Source: UBA7672 sp965279205
GTDB lineage: Bacteria; Pseudomonadota; Alphaproteobacteria; Caulobacterales; Hyphomonadaceae
DNA: 64,000 nucleotides
Direction of reading: 5' to 3'
NCBI GenBank assembly: GCA_965279205.1
Contig: OZ257144.1
Coordinates: 3,782,001-3,846,000 of the forward strand
Part shown: piece by piece, positions 16,774 through 25,256 of the stretch
Numbering within the stretch: the first letter of the stretch is position 1
How the letters are laid out: every line of letters starts with the position of its first letter
Notes under the pieces: generated by a model
What the model was told of the DNA's origin: nothing
The model's database searches: none
What the model saw: only the letters and a program-made list of their open reading frames with translations
Program-made: the position numbers and the translations under genes

Positions 16774-17333
16774 TCCGCAGCCTTCGCGCGCTGCAGCGCC
16801 GGCAAGCCGTCGATGCTCTTCGCGTTCTTCGTCAGCCGGCTCTCATGCCAGGCGTCGAGCTCCATATGGTCGATATAGCGCTTCAGCTGGTCGCGCTCAC
16901 CCTTGTAGTCCATGAACGGCACGGCCCAGCCGCAGCTGTCCTGTACCTGCGTGATCTCTGCGAAGATGATGTCGCGCGCGCGCTCATGCCCCGGCGGGAA
17001 TTTCGCGATCTCTTCCGTGAAGCCCGCATCGTTGAACTGCATCACCTCGCCCCGGCCATAGAGCCGCATGATGTTCGGCGCGCCTTCATAGGCGCAGAAC
17101 ATGAAAGTGATCCGCCCGTTCTCCCGCACGTGCGCCAGCGTCTCGGCGCCTGATCCGCCAAGATCGGCATAGGCGACGCGGTTCGGCCCGATCACCCGAA
17201 AGCTGTCATAGCCCTTGGGGCTGAGATTCACCCGTCCCGCATCCGACAGCGGCGCTGTCGCGACAAAGAACATCTTCTGCGCCTTGATGAAGGCGACATG
17301 CTTGTCCTCGAGTCTGTCGTAGAACTTGGCCAT
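16770..17333 (-). CDS. pyridoxamine 5'-phosphate oxidase-family flavin-binding protein
   Basis: This 187-residue protein has a split-barrel flavin-binding fold. FFVATAPLSDAGRVNLSPKG and ITFMFCAYEGAPNIMRLYG match the broad PNPOx-like family that also includes F420- and FMN-binding reductases. Its exact substrate cannot be assigned and it is not close to true PdxH. It lies between the two halves of metH and couples to the RidA-like gene by ATGA. Co-occurrence with PLP-damage chemistry (RidA) is suggestive only. Confidence 0.85.
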   Translation of the reverse strand: MAKFYDRLEDKHVAFIKAQKMFFVATAPLSDAGRVNLSPKGYDSFRVIGPNRVAYADLGGSGAETLAHVRENGRITFMFCAYEGAPNIMRLYGRGEVMQFNDAGFTEEIAKFPPGHERARDIIFAEITQVQDSCGWAVPFMDYKGERDQLKRYIDHMELDAWHESRLTKNAKSIDGLPALQRAKAAE

Positions 17334-17359
17334 GGCGGATGTCCCGGTTCCTCTCGCGA

Positions 17360-18424
17360 TCAGGCCAGCTCGAACGGCTCAAGTCCCGACAGACGCAGCG
17401 CCTTCGGCCGCTCGGCCGGAAGACGCGGCTTCACGCCCTTCACCGCATCCGCCACATGCCGGATGTGATCCGGCGTCGTGCCGCAGCAGCCGCCAAGGAT
17501 GTTGATCATACCCTGCTTCGCCCAGTCCTCCAGCTCGTGCGCCGTCTCGTGCGGCTGCTCGTCATACTGGCCGAACGCGTTGGGCAGGCCGGCATTGGGA
17601 TAGGCCGCCACCAGCGTGTCCGCCACGCGCGCCATCTCTGCGATATGCGGCCGCATCAGGTCCGCGCCCAGCGCGCAGTTGAAGCCGACAGCGAACGGCT
17701 TGGCGTGCTTCACCGAATTCCAGAACGCCTCGGCCGTCTGTCCCGACAGCGTGCGTCCCGAGCGGTCGGTGATCGTACCCGAAATCCAGATCGGCAGCTT
17801 GTCCTGTCCCTCGGCCTCCAGATCCATGATCGCCTTGATCGCGGCCTTGCAGTTGAGCGTGTCGGTGATCGTCTCGATCAGGTAGAGATCGACGCCGCCT
17901 TCGTAGAGCGCCCGCACCTGGTCGCGATAGGCGTGGTAGACCTGGTCGAAATCGACCAGGCGCGCGCCCGGGTCGTTCACGTCCGAAGACATGGACAGCA
18001 TCTTGTTCAGCGGCCCGATCGAACCGGCGAGAAAGCGCGGCTTGTTCGGTTCGCGCGCGGTGAATTCGTCGGCAACCTTGCGGCCGATCTTTGCGCCTTC
18101 GAAATTGATGTCCCACACCGCCTTGGCGTCGAGCTTGTAGTCGTCCTGCGCGATGACCGTCGCAGAAAACGTGTTGGTCTCCGAAATGTCCGCGCCGGCA
18201 TCGAAATACATCGTGTGCAGTTCAGCCACGAGGTCCGGCCGGGTCAGGCAAAGGATGTCGTTGTTGCCTTTCATCTGGCCGGGATGATCCCTGAACCGCT
18301 CGGCGCGATAGTCGGCCTCCTGCAGGCCCATCTTCTGGAACATCACGCCCCACGATCCGTCGAGGATCAGGATACGCTCTTTCGCGGCCGCCCTCAGCGC
18401 GGCGATACGCTGTGTCCTGTTCAT
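17360..18424 (-). CDS. metH: methionine synthase MetH, homocysteine-binding part
   Basis: This 354-residue homocysteine S-methyltransferase domain transfers the methyl group from methylcobalamin to homocysteine. Conserved blocks are ILDGSWGVMFQKMGL, GADISETNTFSAT, GFNCALGAD (first zinc Cys) and LGGCCGTTPDHI (the other two zinc Cys). The partner folate and cobalamin domains are at 13593-16229, with two unrelated genes in between. The ATG at 18424 overlaps the metF stop. A longer frame reaching 18541 lies inside metF and was rejected. Confidence 0.95.
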   Translation of the reverse strand: MNRTQRIAALRAAAKERILILDGSWGVMFQKMGLQEADYRAERFRDHPGQMKGNNDILCLTRPDLVAELHTMYFDAGADISETNTFSATVIAQDDYKLDAKAVWDINFEGAKIGRKVADEFTAREPNKPRFLAGSIGPLNKMLSMSSDVNDPGARLVDFDQVYHAYRDQVRALYEGGVDLYLIETITDTLNCKAAIKAIMDLEAEGQDKLPIWISGTITDRSGRTLSGQTAEAFWNSVKHAKPFAVGFNCALGADLMRPHIAEMARVADTLVAAYPNAGLPNAFGQYDEQPHETAHELEDWAKQGMINILGGCCGTTPDHIRHVADAVKGVKPRLPAERPKALRLSGLEPFELA

Positions 18425-19284
18425 TGTGGCTTCGCCTCCGGCTTGATCCCGAGCAGGCGGCATGTCGACAGCGACAGGCCGGCGCGGTTCATCGTGTAGA
18501 AGTGGAACTGGTCGACGCCCTGCTCCGCCAGGCGGTTGCACAGGTCTGCCGCAATGTGCGCGGTTACGAGGTCGCGCGTCTCCGCATCGTCATCGAGCCC
18601 GTCATAGAGTTCGGCGACACGGTCCGGGATCGCGGCGCCACACAGCGTCGCCATCCGTTTCAGTCCCTTGAAGTTCGACTGCAGCATTACGCCAGGCACG
18701 ATCGGCGCATCGATCCCGGCACTGCGCACCGCGTCGAGGAAACGAAAATAGACATCCGGCACGAAGAAGAACTGCGTGATCGCACGATCCGCGCCCGCAT
18801 CGAGCTTGCGCTTGAGATTGTCGACCTCTTCCTGAAGCGACTTCGCGTTGGGGTGCACTTCCGGATAGCAGCCCACCGACACATCGAAATCGCCAATGCG
18901 CCGCGCGCCCGCGATCAGGTCAGAGGCGTAAGCATAGCCGCCCGGATGCGGCTCGTACTTCGCGCCGATGCCCGCCGTCGGATCACCGCGCAGCGCCACG
19001 ATGCGGCGCACGCCTGCATCCCAGTAGCCGCGCAGCACATCGTCGATCTCAGCTTTGCTCGCCGCCACACAGGTGATGTGCCCTGCCGGCGACAGCGACG
19101 TCTCGTCCACCATGCGCTTGATGATCGAATGGGTGCGCTCACGGGTCGATCCGCCCGCGCCGTACGTCACCGACACGAAACGCGGATTCACCGGTGCAAG
19201 CCGCTGCACCGAATCCCAGAGCTTCTGCTCCATCTCCGGCGACTTCGGCGGAAAGAACTCGAACGAGACCTGTGGCGCGCTCAT
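18421..19284 (-). CDS. metF: 5,10-methylenetetrahydrofolate reductase MetF
   Basis: This 287-residue FAD enzyme makes 5-methyltetrahydrofolate, the methyl donor for MetH. Family motifs include SFEFFPPKSPEMEQKLW, VSVTYGAGGS, ALRGDP and GADRAITQFFFVPDVYFRF. It follows the ArsR-methyltransferase gene with an ATGA overlap and runs into metH part 1 with another. The unit therefore makes the methyl donor and then uses it. Length is typical. Confidence 0.96.
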   Translation of the reverse strand: MSAPQVSFEFFPPKSPEMEQKLWDSVQRLAPVNPRFVSVTYGAGGSTRERTHSIIKRMVDETSLSPAGHITCVAASKAEIDDVLRGYWDAGVRRIVALRGDPTAGIGAKYEPHPGGYAYASDLIAGARRIGDFDVSVGCYPEVHPNAKSLQEEVDNLKRKLDAGADRAITQFFFVPDVYFRFLDAVRSAGIDAPIVPGVMLQSNFKGLKRMATLCGAAIPDRVAELYDGLDDDAETRDLVTAHIAADLCNRLAEQGVDQFHFYTMNRAGLSLSTCRLLGIKPEAKPQ

Positions 19285-20252
19285 GCTGCCGACCTCTTGG
19301 CCGCTTTCTGGCTATCTGCTGACCAAACGGTCACGGCAAGACCTTTCTCGCCCTCTGGCGACCGGAATGTCTTCGAGGCCTTGACCGCAAGGCCATGCTT
19401 CTCGGCCCAGCGGCCAAGGTCGGCCTCGCTGATACCAAGATGCCGGTGCGCATGGTCGCTGCGTAGATGCTCCAGCGAATGCGGCGCGAACTCCACGATC
19501 ACCAGCCGTCCGCCGGGCTTCAGTACCCGCGCGGCCTCTTTCAGCGCCCGCGCAGGGTCATCGAGGAAATGCAGCACCTGATGGATGATGACGAGGCTCG
19601 CTGAACTGTCGTGATAGGGCGAGGCCGTTGCATCGCCCTGTCGAACCGAAGCATTCGGCGCAGTCTCAAGCTTCGAGCGCGCCACGGTCAGCATCTGGTG
19701 AGAGAGATCTATGCCCTCGACCCGGCGCGCACGCGGTGCGAACAGCTCAAGCATCCGCCCGGTGCCGGTGCCAAAATCAACGACCAGATCAAACGGCCCC
19801 TGCCCGGCGGCGGCCAGGGCAGCCTTCTCGATGTCGGCCTCCGAATAATGCAGCGCGCGCAACCGGTCCCACTCCTCGGCGACGCGCGAGAAGTAATCGT
19901 CCGCCGCTGCCGCGCGCCCCCCTCTTACCTCGGCAAGCCGCATGCGATCGCGATGAATGGCGGCGTCATCGGGATCGACGGCGGCGTTGAGTGAATTGAC
20001 CAGTTCCCGCGCCCTTCCCTCCGCCGGCAGGCGATAGAACACCCAAGCCCCTTCCGGCAGGCGCTCGATCAGCCCGGCCCCGGTCAAAAACTTGAGATGG
20101 CGCGACAGGCGTGGCTGGCTCTGGTTCAGCACCTGTGCGAGTTCACCTACGGACAGTTCGCCATGGGCCAGCAACGTCAGAATCCTGGCGCGCGTGACCT
20201 CACCGGCGGCGCGCAGCTGCTGGACCAGCAGGGACAGAGGCAAGGATTCCAT
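19281..20252 (-). CDS. ArsR-family regulator fused to SAM-dependent methyltransferase (SahR-like)
   Basis: This 323-residue fusion has an ArsR winged helix at about residues 10-90 (TRARILTLLAHGELSVGELA, QSQPRLSRHLKFL). A class I methyltransferase domain follows at about 140-290 (VVDFGTGTGRMLELF, VEGIDLSHQML, VLKPGGRLVIVEF). ArsR proteins upstream of metF/metH in proteobacteria, named SahR, respond to S-adenosylhomocysteine; the fused domain could be the sensor. The gene leads the methionine operon. Its ATG lies inside a 30-base palindrome with no Shine-Dalgarno, suggesting a leaderless, autoregulated transcript. Confidence 0.9.
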   Translation of the reverse strand: MESLPLSLLVQQLRAAGEVTRARILTLLAHGELSVGELAQVLNQSQPRLSRHLKFLTGAGLIERLPEGAWVFYRLPAEGRARELVNSLNAAVDPDDAAIHRDRMRLAEVRGGRAAAADDYFSRVAEEWDRLRALHYSEADIEKAALAAAGQGPFDLVVDFGTGTGRMLELFAPRARRVEGIDLSHQMLTVARSKLETAPNASVRQGDATASPYHDSSASLVIIHQVLHFLDDPARALKEAARVLKPGGRLVIVEFAPHSLEHLRSDHAHRHLGISEADLGRWAEKHGLAVKASKTFRSPEGEKGLAVTVWSADSQKAAKRSAA

Positions 20253-20279
20253 ATAAGGATATAAACATATCTTTATATG
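20250..20279. promoter_or_regulatory. palindromic operator over the start codon of the ArsR-methyltransferase gene
   Basis: CATATAAGGATAT (20250-20262) and ATATCTTTATATG (20267-20279) are inverted repeats matching at 12 of 13 positions around AAAC. The outer CAT is the complement of the regulator's ATG. The AT-rich ATATAAAGATAT half-site is of the kind described for SahR-type ArsR regulators. Binding here would block transcription of the whole metF-metH unit. Confidence 0.75.
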
Positions 20280-20400
20280 AACTTCAAGTGCGGGTGAATT
20301 CCCTTTCCTTGAACGTTTGCGTCACCTTCCTTGGTTAGCAGGTGTTGATCAGTACGGACCGCAATCTCATATCGGTCGCGGCAGTGTGGGAGCGTCCCCT

Positions 20401-21159
20401 ATGAAATCCGAACCTACCCGCCTGCCCGCCGCCCCGGCGACCATCGCCTCCGTGCTGGCCGCACTGATGCTCTCGGGCTGCGCCACGGTCACCGCCGAGA
20501 ACGCGGATGACCCCTATGAAGAGTTCAATCGCCAGATGTTCGCCTTCAATGATGGCCTCGACCGCGCCGTGATCGAACCTGTCGCGCAGGGCTATCGCGC
20601 TGTCACCAACGAGCCGATCCGCGAAGGCGTCGGCAATTTCGCGAGCAATCTCGGCGAGCCGTTGACCTTCGTGAACGAGGTGCTCCAGGGCAAGCTTCCC
20701 AACGCCGCCGGCACGTTCGGCCGCTTTGTCGTCAACAGCACGATCGGCGTCGTCGGTATTTTCGATCCTGCCTCCGCCATCGGCATTCAGCGCACGAAAG
20801 AGGATTTCGGCCAGACGCTCGGAACCTGGGGGGTCGAGCCAGGCCCCTATCTCGTCCTGCCCTTCATCGGCTCGACCAGCCCGCGCGACGTTTTCGGCAT
20901 GGGTGCGGACGTGGCGCTCAACCCGCTGAACTATCCGGAATTCAAGAACGACGACGCAACGCGTCTGGGCCTTGCGATCATTGGCGGAATCGACGCACGC
21001 GAAGGCGCGATCGAGACGATCCAGGAGGTCCGCAACCAGGTGGATCCGTATACGACAGTCAGGCGTTTGTATGGCCGCACAAGGGCTGCGAACATTGGAA
21101 ACGCACCTGTGCCGCCGAATGAAAACGAAAAACTGCCTGATTACGAACTAGACTTTTGA
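20401..21159 (+). CDS. mlaA: outer-membrane lipid-asymmetry lipoprotein MlaA (VacJ)
   Basis: This 252-residue lipoprotein, with lipobox LMLSGC near residue 26, removes phospholipids from the outer leaflet and passes them to MlaC. VacJ blocks are DDPYEEFNRQMFAFND, VGNFASNLGEPLTFVNEVLQ, FGRFVVNSTIGVVGIFDPAS, DFGQTLGTWGVEPGPYLVLP and STSPRD. The ATG at 20401 has GGGAG upstream and puts the lipobox at a normal distance; an upstream ATG does not. It is followed by mlaC. The MlaFEDB transporter is not in this window. Confidence 0.94.
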   Translation: MKSEPTRLPAAPATIASVLAALMLSGCATVTAENADDPYEEFNRQMFAFNDGLDRAVIEPVAQGYRAVTNEPIREGVGNFASNLGEPLTFVNEVLQGKLPNAAGTFGRFVVNSTIGVVGIFDPASAIGIQRTKEDFGQTLGTWGVEPGPYLVLPFIGSTSPRDVFGMGADVALNPLNYPEFKNDDATRLGLAIIGGIDAREGAIETIQEVRNQVDPYTTVRRLYGRTRAANIGNAPVPPNENEKLPDYELDF

Positions 21160-21182
21160 TCGGGTCGTACGTGGAGGCTTCC

Positions 21183-21839
21183 GTGAAACTTATGCGTGCT
21201 CTGGCTCTTGTCGCGGTCGTATCGGCCGCGCCCACCGCCTTCGCCGACAAGAAATCGGAAGCCTATGTGCAGGCCAACGCCAACAGCGTGCTGCAGGTGC
21301 TGAACGACAAGACGCTCAACACCGAGGCGCGTGAAGCGAAGTTCGAGCAGTACATGAACCAGTTCGCTCACATGCCGTCGATCGCGCGGCGCGTGCTCGG
21401 CGCGCAGGGCCGCTCGCTGAGCCAGGCCGACTTCGACAAGTACTACAAGACGTTCGAGACCTACGCGATGGAGGTTTACGAGGTTCACCTCGACCAGTTC
21501 CGCGGTGAGTCGATCAAGGTGCTGGGCTCGAAGGATGACGGCCTGCGCCGCTCGACCATCGAGTCGCTGATCAAGAGCTCGCAGACCGGCAAGGACACCA
21601 AGGTCTACTGGGACGTGCTGATGAGCGAGGACGGCAAGTCCTATCGCGTGCGCGATGTCGGCATCGACCTTGGCGGCTCGGTCCTGTGGCTCGCCCAGGA
21701 ACAGCAGGCCCAGTTCGAGAAATTCCTCGACCGCAACAATGGCGACATCAACAAGCTGATCGGCCGCATCAACGTGATGCTGGCCGATATGGAAGCGCGC
21801 AAGAAAGACGGACGCGGCTCGGCCTACAAGCCGGGCTGA
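21183..21839 (+). CDS. mlaC: periplasmic phospholipid-binding protein MlaC (Ttg2D family)
   Basis: This 218-residue periplasmic shuttle carries phospholipids between MlaA and the inner-membrane Mla transporter. A signal peptide (VKLMRALALVAVVSAAPTAFA) is followed by a Ttg2 domain: FAHMPSIARRVLG, FDKYYKTFETYAMEVYEVHL, VYWDVLMSEDGKSYRVRDVGIDLGG. The GTG at 21183 has a strong GGAGG six bases upstream. An earlier in-frame ATG at 21156 overlaps mlaA and would disrupt the signal peptide. Cotranscribed with mlaA. Confidence 0.92.
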   Translation: MKLMRALALVAVVSAAPTAFADKKSEAYVQANANSVLQVLNDKTLNTEAREAKFEQYMNQFAHMPSIARRVLGAQGRSLSQADFDKYYKTFETYAMEVYEVHLDQFRGESIKVLGSKDDGLRRSTIESLIKSSQTGKDTKVYWDVLMSEDGKSYRVRDVGIDLGGSVLWLAQEQQAQFEKFLDRNNGDINKLIGRINVMLADMEARKKDGRGSAYKPG

Positions 21840-22008
21840 TCCGACCTCCCCACTGCGGCTGAATCTCGCGGCTTTCCCTAGCGTCTGCCGCAAGGTTGCG
21901 GAAAGCTAATCAGACGAACTGCATCCGGACACTCGACGGTTTCCCTCCGCTTGTGTAATGGCGCTCCCTGGCTGGAGCGAAACATTACCGGCCTCAAGGG
22001 AGCACCAT

Positions 22009-22299
22009 ATGATCCGCAAACTTCTGGCCGCCGCCGCTTTCGCGACCGTGGTCATCTCGCCTGTCGCCTTCGCGCAGGACGCCAAGTACTCGGTCAGCAA
22101 GCAGACCATCGGCGAACTCGTGAAGAACGAGAAAACCAAGGCCGTCCTCGTGAAGCACCTTCCCGAGCTGATCGCCAACCCGCAGCTCGAGCAGGGCTAC
22201 GAAATGAAATTCGCCGACATCGTTCAGTACGTTCCGGACCAACTCACGGAAGCGAAGCTGAAAGAGATCGACGTCGACCTCGCGAAGGTCACCGACTGA
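22009..22299 (+). CDS. small secreted protein of unknown function
   Basis: This 96-residue protein has a clear signal peptide (MIRKLLAAAAFATVVISPVAFAQ). The roughly 70-residue mature part is a single helical module (IGELVKNEKTKAVLVKHLPE, ending in EIDVDLAKV). From memory, similar stretches occur as end domains of larger secreted proteins in alphaproteobacteria; I cannot name the family. GGGAG lies before the ATG at 22009, so the in-frame ATG at 21958 is unlikely. It is followed by a strong terminator and stands alone. Confidence 0.8.
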   Translation: MIRKLLAAAAFATVVISPVAFAQDAKYSVSKQTIGELVKNEKTKAVLVKHLPELIANPQLEQGYEMKFADIVQYVPDQLTEAKLKEIDVDLAKVTD

Positions 22300-22323
22300 T
22301 CTCGCATCCAGCGATACGACATG

Positions 22324-22361
22324 CGGCGCGGATCCTCGGGATCCGCGCCGTTTTGTTTTTT
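22324..22361 (+). terminator. strong intrinsic terminator
   Basis: CGGCGCGGATCC (22324-22335), loop TCG, and GGATCCGCGCCG (22339-22350) form a perfect 12-base-pair stem followed by TTTTGTTTTTT. It ends the small secreted-protein gene and lies directly before the stop of the convergent MFS gene. Confidence 0.92.
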
Positions 22362-22365
22362 GGAT

Positions 22366-23700
22366 CTACTTGCCGCCTGGATCACTGCCCCGGGAGTCGG
22401 CCTCGCGCTGCAGCCGCTTGATGCGCGGCTCCTCGACCTTCCAGACCAGAACGCCGAGCGCCAGCGTCACCGTCACGATGGTCGCGTAGAACGCCGACTC
22501 ATATCCCCACAGGATCGACATCCCCGCGCCGACCAGCGGCGCCAGCGCGCCCATCGCGCCCTCGGCGGTATTGGACAGCGCCATCCGCATCGGCACATCG
22601 TGCCGGTGGCCGTACTCCAGCACGATATTGCTGGTCGACATCATGTAACCCGACTGCGCTGCGCCGATCAGGAAAAAGGCGATCGCGAACGTCGTCATCG
22701 ACTGCGACATCATCAGCGCCGCGACGCCGACAATGTTGATCGCCATCGCGATCACGAAGGTCGAGCGGAAGCCCTGCCGGTCCGACAGATAACCCCACAC
22801 CAGGTTGGTGATCGTGTCCGCGCCCATGTAGGCGACCGACATGACCGCCAGGATCGTCCCGAACCCCGCGGGATCCTTGAGTCCGTCGACGCCGAGCATC
22901 GAGGCCGCGTAGAGCACGAAGAAGGGCTGGCCGATGCGCGATCCCATCGCCAGCGTGCGCGCCACCATGAACCATAAAAAGCCCTTGTCGTCGCGCAGCA
23001 GCGCCGGGACGTCCTTCACCCGCTCGCGCAGCGTCTTGCGCGCCGGCGCTGTCGGCGGCTCGGGCTCGCGCATCAGGATCTGCAGCGCCGAGAGGCCAAA
23101 GCTAGTCAGCACAAACGAGACGAAGAACGTCGTCGCATAGCCATTGCCCCACACATTGTGCTCGATCAGCCACGACCCCGCGAAATACGACAGCAGCGCC
23201 GCGATCAGCCCGCCCGTCAGGTTGCGCCACGCTTGCAACCGTCCCCGCAGCGAGATCGGGATCACCTTGGCCAGCAACAGCTGGAACGCCACCCGCTGCG
23301 GTCCCTGGAAGAACCCAAGCAGAAATAGAAACAGAAGCGCAAACGCCAGCGCCTGCCATCCGCCCAGAAACCAGCCCGAAATCGCCAGCCCGAGAATCTG
23401 CGCACGCATCAGCAGGCCGAGCGTCACCGACACCGGCAGGATCTTCTTGCGATGCTCGATCTGCGCCGCGCCAATGATCGGCGAGACGATGCCGCCGAGT
23501 TGCTGCAGCGACGTTCCGATGCCGACCCAGAAATCCGATCCCGAGATCGAGTGCAGATAGGCCGGAACGAAAGTGGGGGTATTCACCAGCCGGAAGCCGG
23601 TCATGCCCAGCATGCCGTGCACATAGTGGCCGGCATAATTCCGCTTGAGATTGTCACGAACGAACTTGTCGTAGGCGGCGTCCGCCTCCGCTTCGCTCAT
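22366..23700 (-). CDS. major facilitator superfamily transporter
   Basis: This is a membrane protein of about 444 residues with roughly 12 hydrophobic segments. It has MFS-type inter-helix loops such as PISLRGRLQAWRNLTGG and WGYLSDRQGFRSTF. The substrate is not evident; the layout resembles proteobacterial MFS permeases of unknown cargo. The ATG at 23700 (MSEAEADAAYDKF) has GAGGGGG just upstream. In-frame TTG (23742) or GTG (23772) starts would add 14 or 24 residues. The divergent sugar dehydrogenase starts 194 bases away. Confidence 0.88.
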   Translation of the reverse strand: MSEAEADAAYDKFVRDNLKRNYAGHYVHGMLGMTGFRLVNTPTFVPAYLHSISGSDFWVGIGTSLQQLGGIVSPIIGAAQIEHRKKILPVSVTLGLLMRAQILGLAISGWFLGGWQALAFALLFLFLLGFFQGPQRVAFQLLLAKVIPISLRGRLQAWRNLTGGLIAALLSYFAGSWLIEHNVWGNGYATTFFVSFVLTSFGLSALQILMREPEPPTAPARKTLRERVKDVPALLRDDKGFLWFMVARTLAMGSRIGQPFFVLYAASMLGVDGLKDPAGFGTILAVMSVAYMGADTITNLVWGYLSDRQGFRSTFVIAMAINIVGVAALMMSQSMTTFAIAFFLIGAAQSGYMMSTSNIVLEYGHRHDVPMRMALSNTAEGAMGALAPLVGAGMSILWGYESAFYATIVTVTLALGVLVWKVEEPRIKRLQREADSRGSDPGGK

Positions 23701-23893
23701 CGCCCCCTCGCTGGGAGCTGGTTTCTCTGTCGTATCGTCCAAGGCCCAGCCTCTTCGGCGCAAAGCCCCCACACGCGCCGGGGTCTGCCGTGAATCGCTT
23801 CTAGTCTCCCATCGCGTTCTCTTGAAGTGCGGCGCGTTGCGCAGCGTCGCCTTTTCGCTTCAGAGTGCACGAAACAATCTCGGGGAGGCTTCC

Positions 23894-25144
23894 ATGAGAC
23901 ACCTGCTTCTGGCGCTCGGCGCCAGCGTTGCGCTTGCCGCGCCTGCTTTCCCGCAGGCGGCCCCCAAGCCCACACCCGAACAACTCGCCAAGACCTACGA
24001 GGAAGATCAGCTCTCGCTGGAAAAATGCGGCGTCCCGCGCAACGCGGCCGACGACTATCGTCCCGCGCCGCTCACCGCCGACCAGACCCGCGCCCATCGC
24101 GTCGTCGGCAACCAGAAATTCCACGTCGAGACGGTGGCCGCCGGCCTGCCCAACGCCTGGGGCTTTGCTTTCCTCCCGTCGGGCAACATCATCGTCACGA
24201 TCCGTGGCGGCGGCCTGCGCATCATCACGCCAGACGGCAAGGTGTCCGACACGCTGCCCGGTTCGCCCTACATCAAGTCTTCGGTGCAGCTCTTCGGCAT
24301 GCACGACGTGATCCTCGACAGGGATTTCGCAAAGAACCGCGCAGTCTACCTCGCCTACGTGTCCACGCCAGCAGGCGGCGGCAACACCGGCTACATCGCC
24401 AAAGCCAAACTTTCTGCCGACGAGAAGACAATCACCGACCTCCAGGTGCTCAAGCAGGCAGCGGGCATGGTGCCGCGCCGCGTCGTGCAGGCGAAGGATG
24501 GTTCGCTCTTCATCATCACCGCCGACGTCATCACGCCCTATGTCAGCGCCCAGTCGCTGAAGAGCCCGAACGGCAAGGTGCTGCGCATCAACACCGATGG
24601 CACGACCCCGAAGACCAATCCATTTATCAACACGCCCGATGCCGACCCCACCGTCTACGCGACCGGCGTGCGTGATCCACAGGGCATGGTCTTCAAGCCC
24701 GGCACGAGTGATCTCTGGATCATCGAGAACGAGCCGCGCGGCGGCGACGAACTGAACAAGATCCAGCGCGGCAAGAACTATGGCTTCCCGCTGATCAGCT
24801 ATGGCCGCGACAATGACGGCAAGCTGCTCAACAACGGCCTGACCAAACAGGATGGCCTCGAACAGCCTGTCTATTTCTGGACGCCATCTGTAGCCTTCTC
24901 CGGCATGGCCTTCCTGACCGGTAATAAATATCCGGGCTGGAAGAATTCGATCTTCATGGGCGGCCTTTCGGGCCAGCAACTCGTGCGGGTCGAACTCAAT
25001 GCGCAGGGCCGCGTCGTCGCCGAGGAAAAACTTCTCCGCGACCGCTGCCAGCGCGTCCGAGATGTGCGCCAGGGCCCAGACGGCCTGCTCTACGTCCTGA
25101 CCGATGCTCCCACCGGTGAACTGCTGCGGATCGCTCCGGGCTGA
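23894..25144 (+). CDS. secreted PQQ-dependent sugar dehydrogenase (GSDH-type beta-propeller)
   Basis: This 416-residue protein has a signal peptide (MRHLLLALGASVALAAPAF) and a six-bladed propeller like soluble aldose/sorbosone dehydrogenases. Family marks include LPNAWGFAFLPSGNIIVTIR, GVRDPQGMVFKPGTSDLWI, ENEPRGGDELNKIQRGKNYG and FSGMAFLTGNKYPGWKNSIF. PQQ dependence is inferred from the family; the exact sugar is unknown. The ATG has a strong GGGGAGG. Periplasmic oxidation of sugars would deliver electrons to the respiratory chain. Unlike most relatives it has an N-terminal extension with a Cys near residue 45. Confidence 0.9.
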   Translation: MRHLLLALGASVALAAPAFPQAAPKPTPEQLAKTYEEDQLSLEKCGVPRNAADDYRPAPLTADQTRAHRVVGNQKFHVETVAAGLPNAWGFAFLPSGNIIVTIRGGGLRIITPDGKVSDTLPGSPYIKSSVQLFGMHDVILDRDFAKNRAVYLAYVSTPAGGGNTGYIAKAKLSADEKTITDLQVLKQAAGMVPRRVVQAKDGSLFIITADVITPYVSAQSLKSPNGKVLRINTDGTTPKTNPFINTPDADPTVYATGVRDPQGMVFKPGTSDLWIIENEPRGGDELNKIQRGKNYGFPLISYGRDNDGKLLNNGLTKQDGLEQPVYFWTPSVAFSGMAFLTGNKYPGWKNSIFMGGLSGQQLVRVELNAQGRVVAEEKLLRDRCQRVRDVRQGPDGLLYVLTDAPTGELLRIAPG

Positions 25145-25163
25145 GCGCCGCCACGCCAACTGA

Positions 25164-25256
25164 GTCATCCTCGGGCTTGTCCCGAGGATCCTTCTTTCCA
25201 TCCCGAACGCGGATGTAGCAGAGAAGAAAGATCCTTGGGACAAGCCCGAGAATGAC
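25164..25256. repeat. long palindromic hairpin repeat, copy 1
   Basis: The arms starting GTCATCCTCGGGCTTGTCCC (25164 on) and ending GGGACAAGCCCGAGAATGAC (to 25256) are about 34 bases long with few mismatches, separated by about 25 bases. Close relatives lie at 42771-42864 and 43157-43263. Such intergenic GTCATnCTCGGGC palindromes resemble REP/MITE-like elements. Confidence 0.85.
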
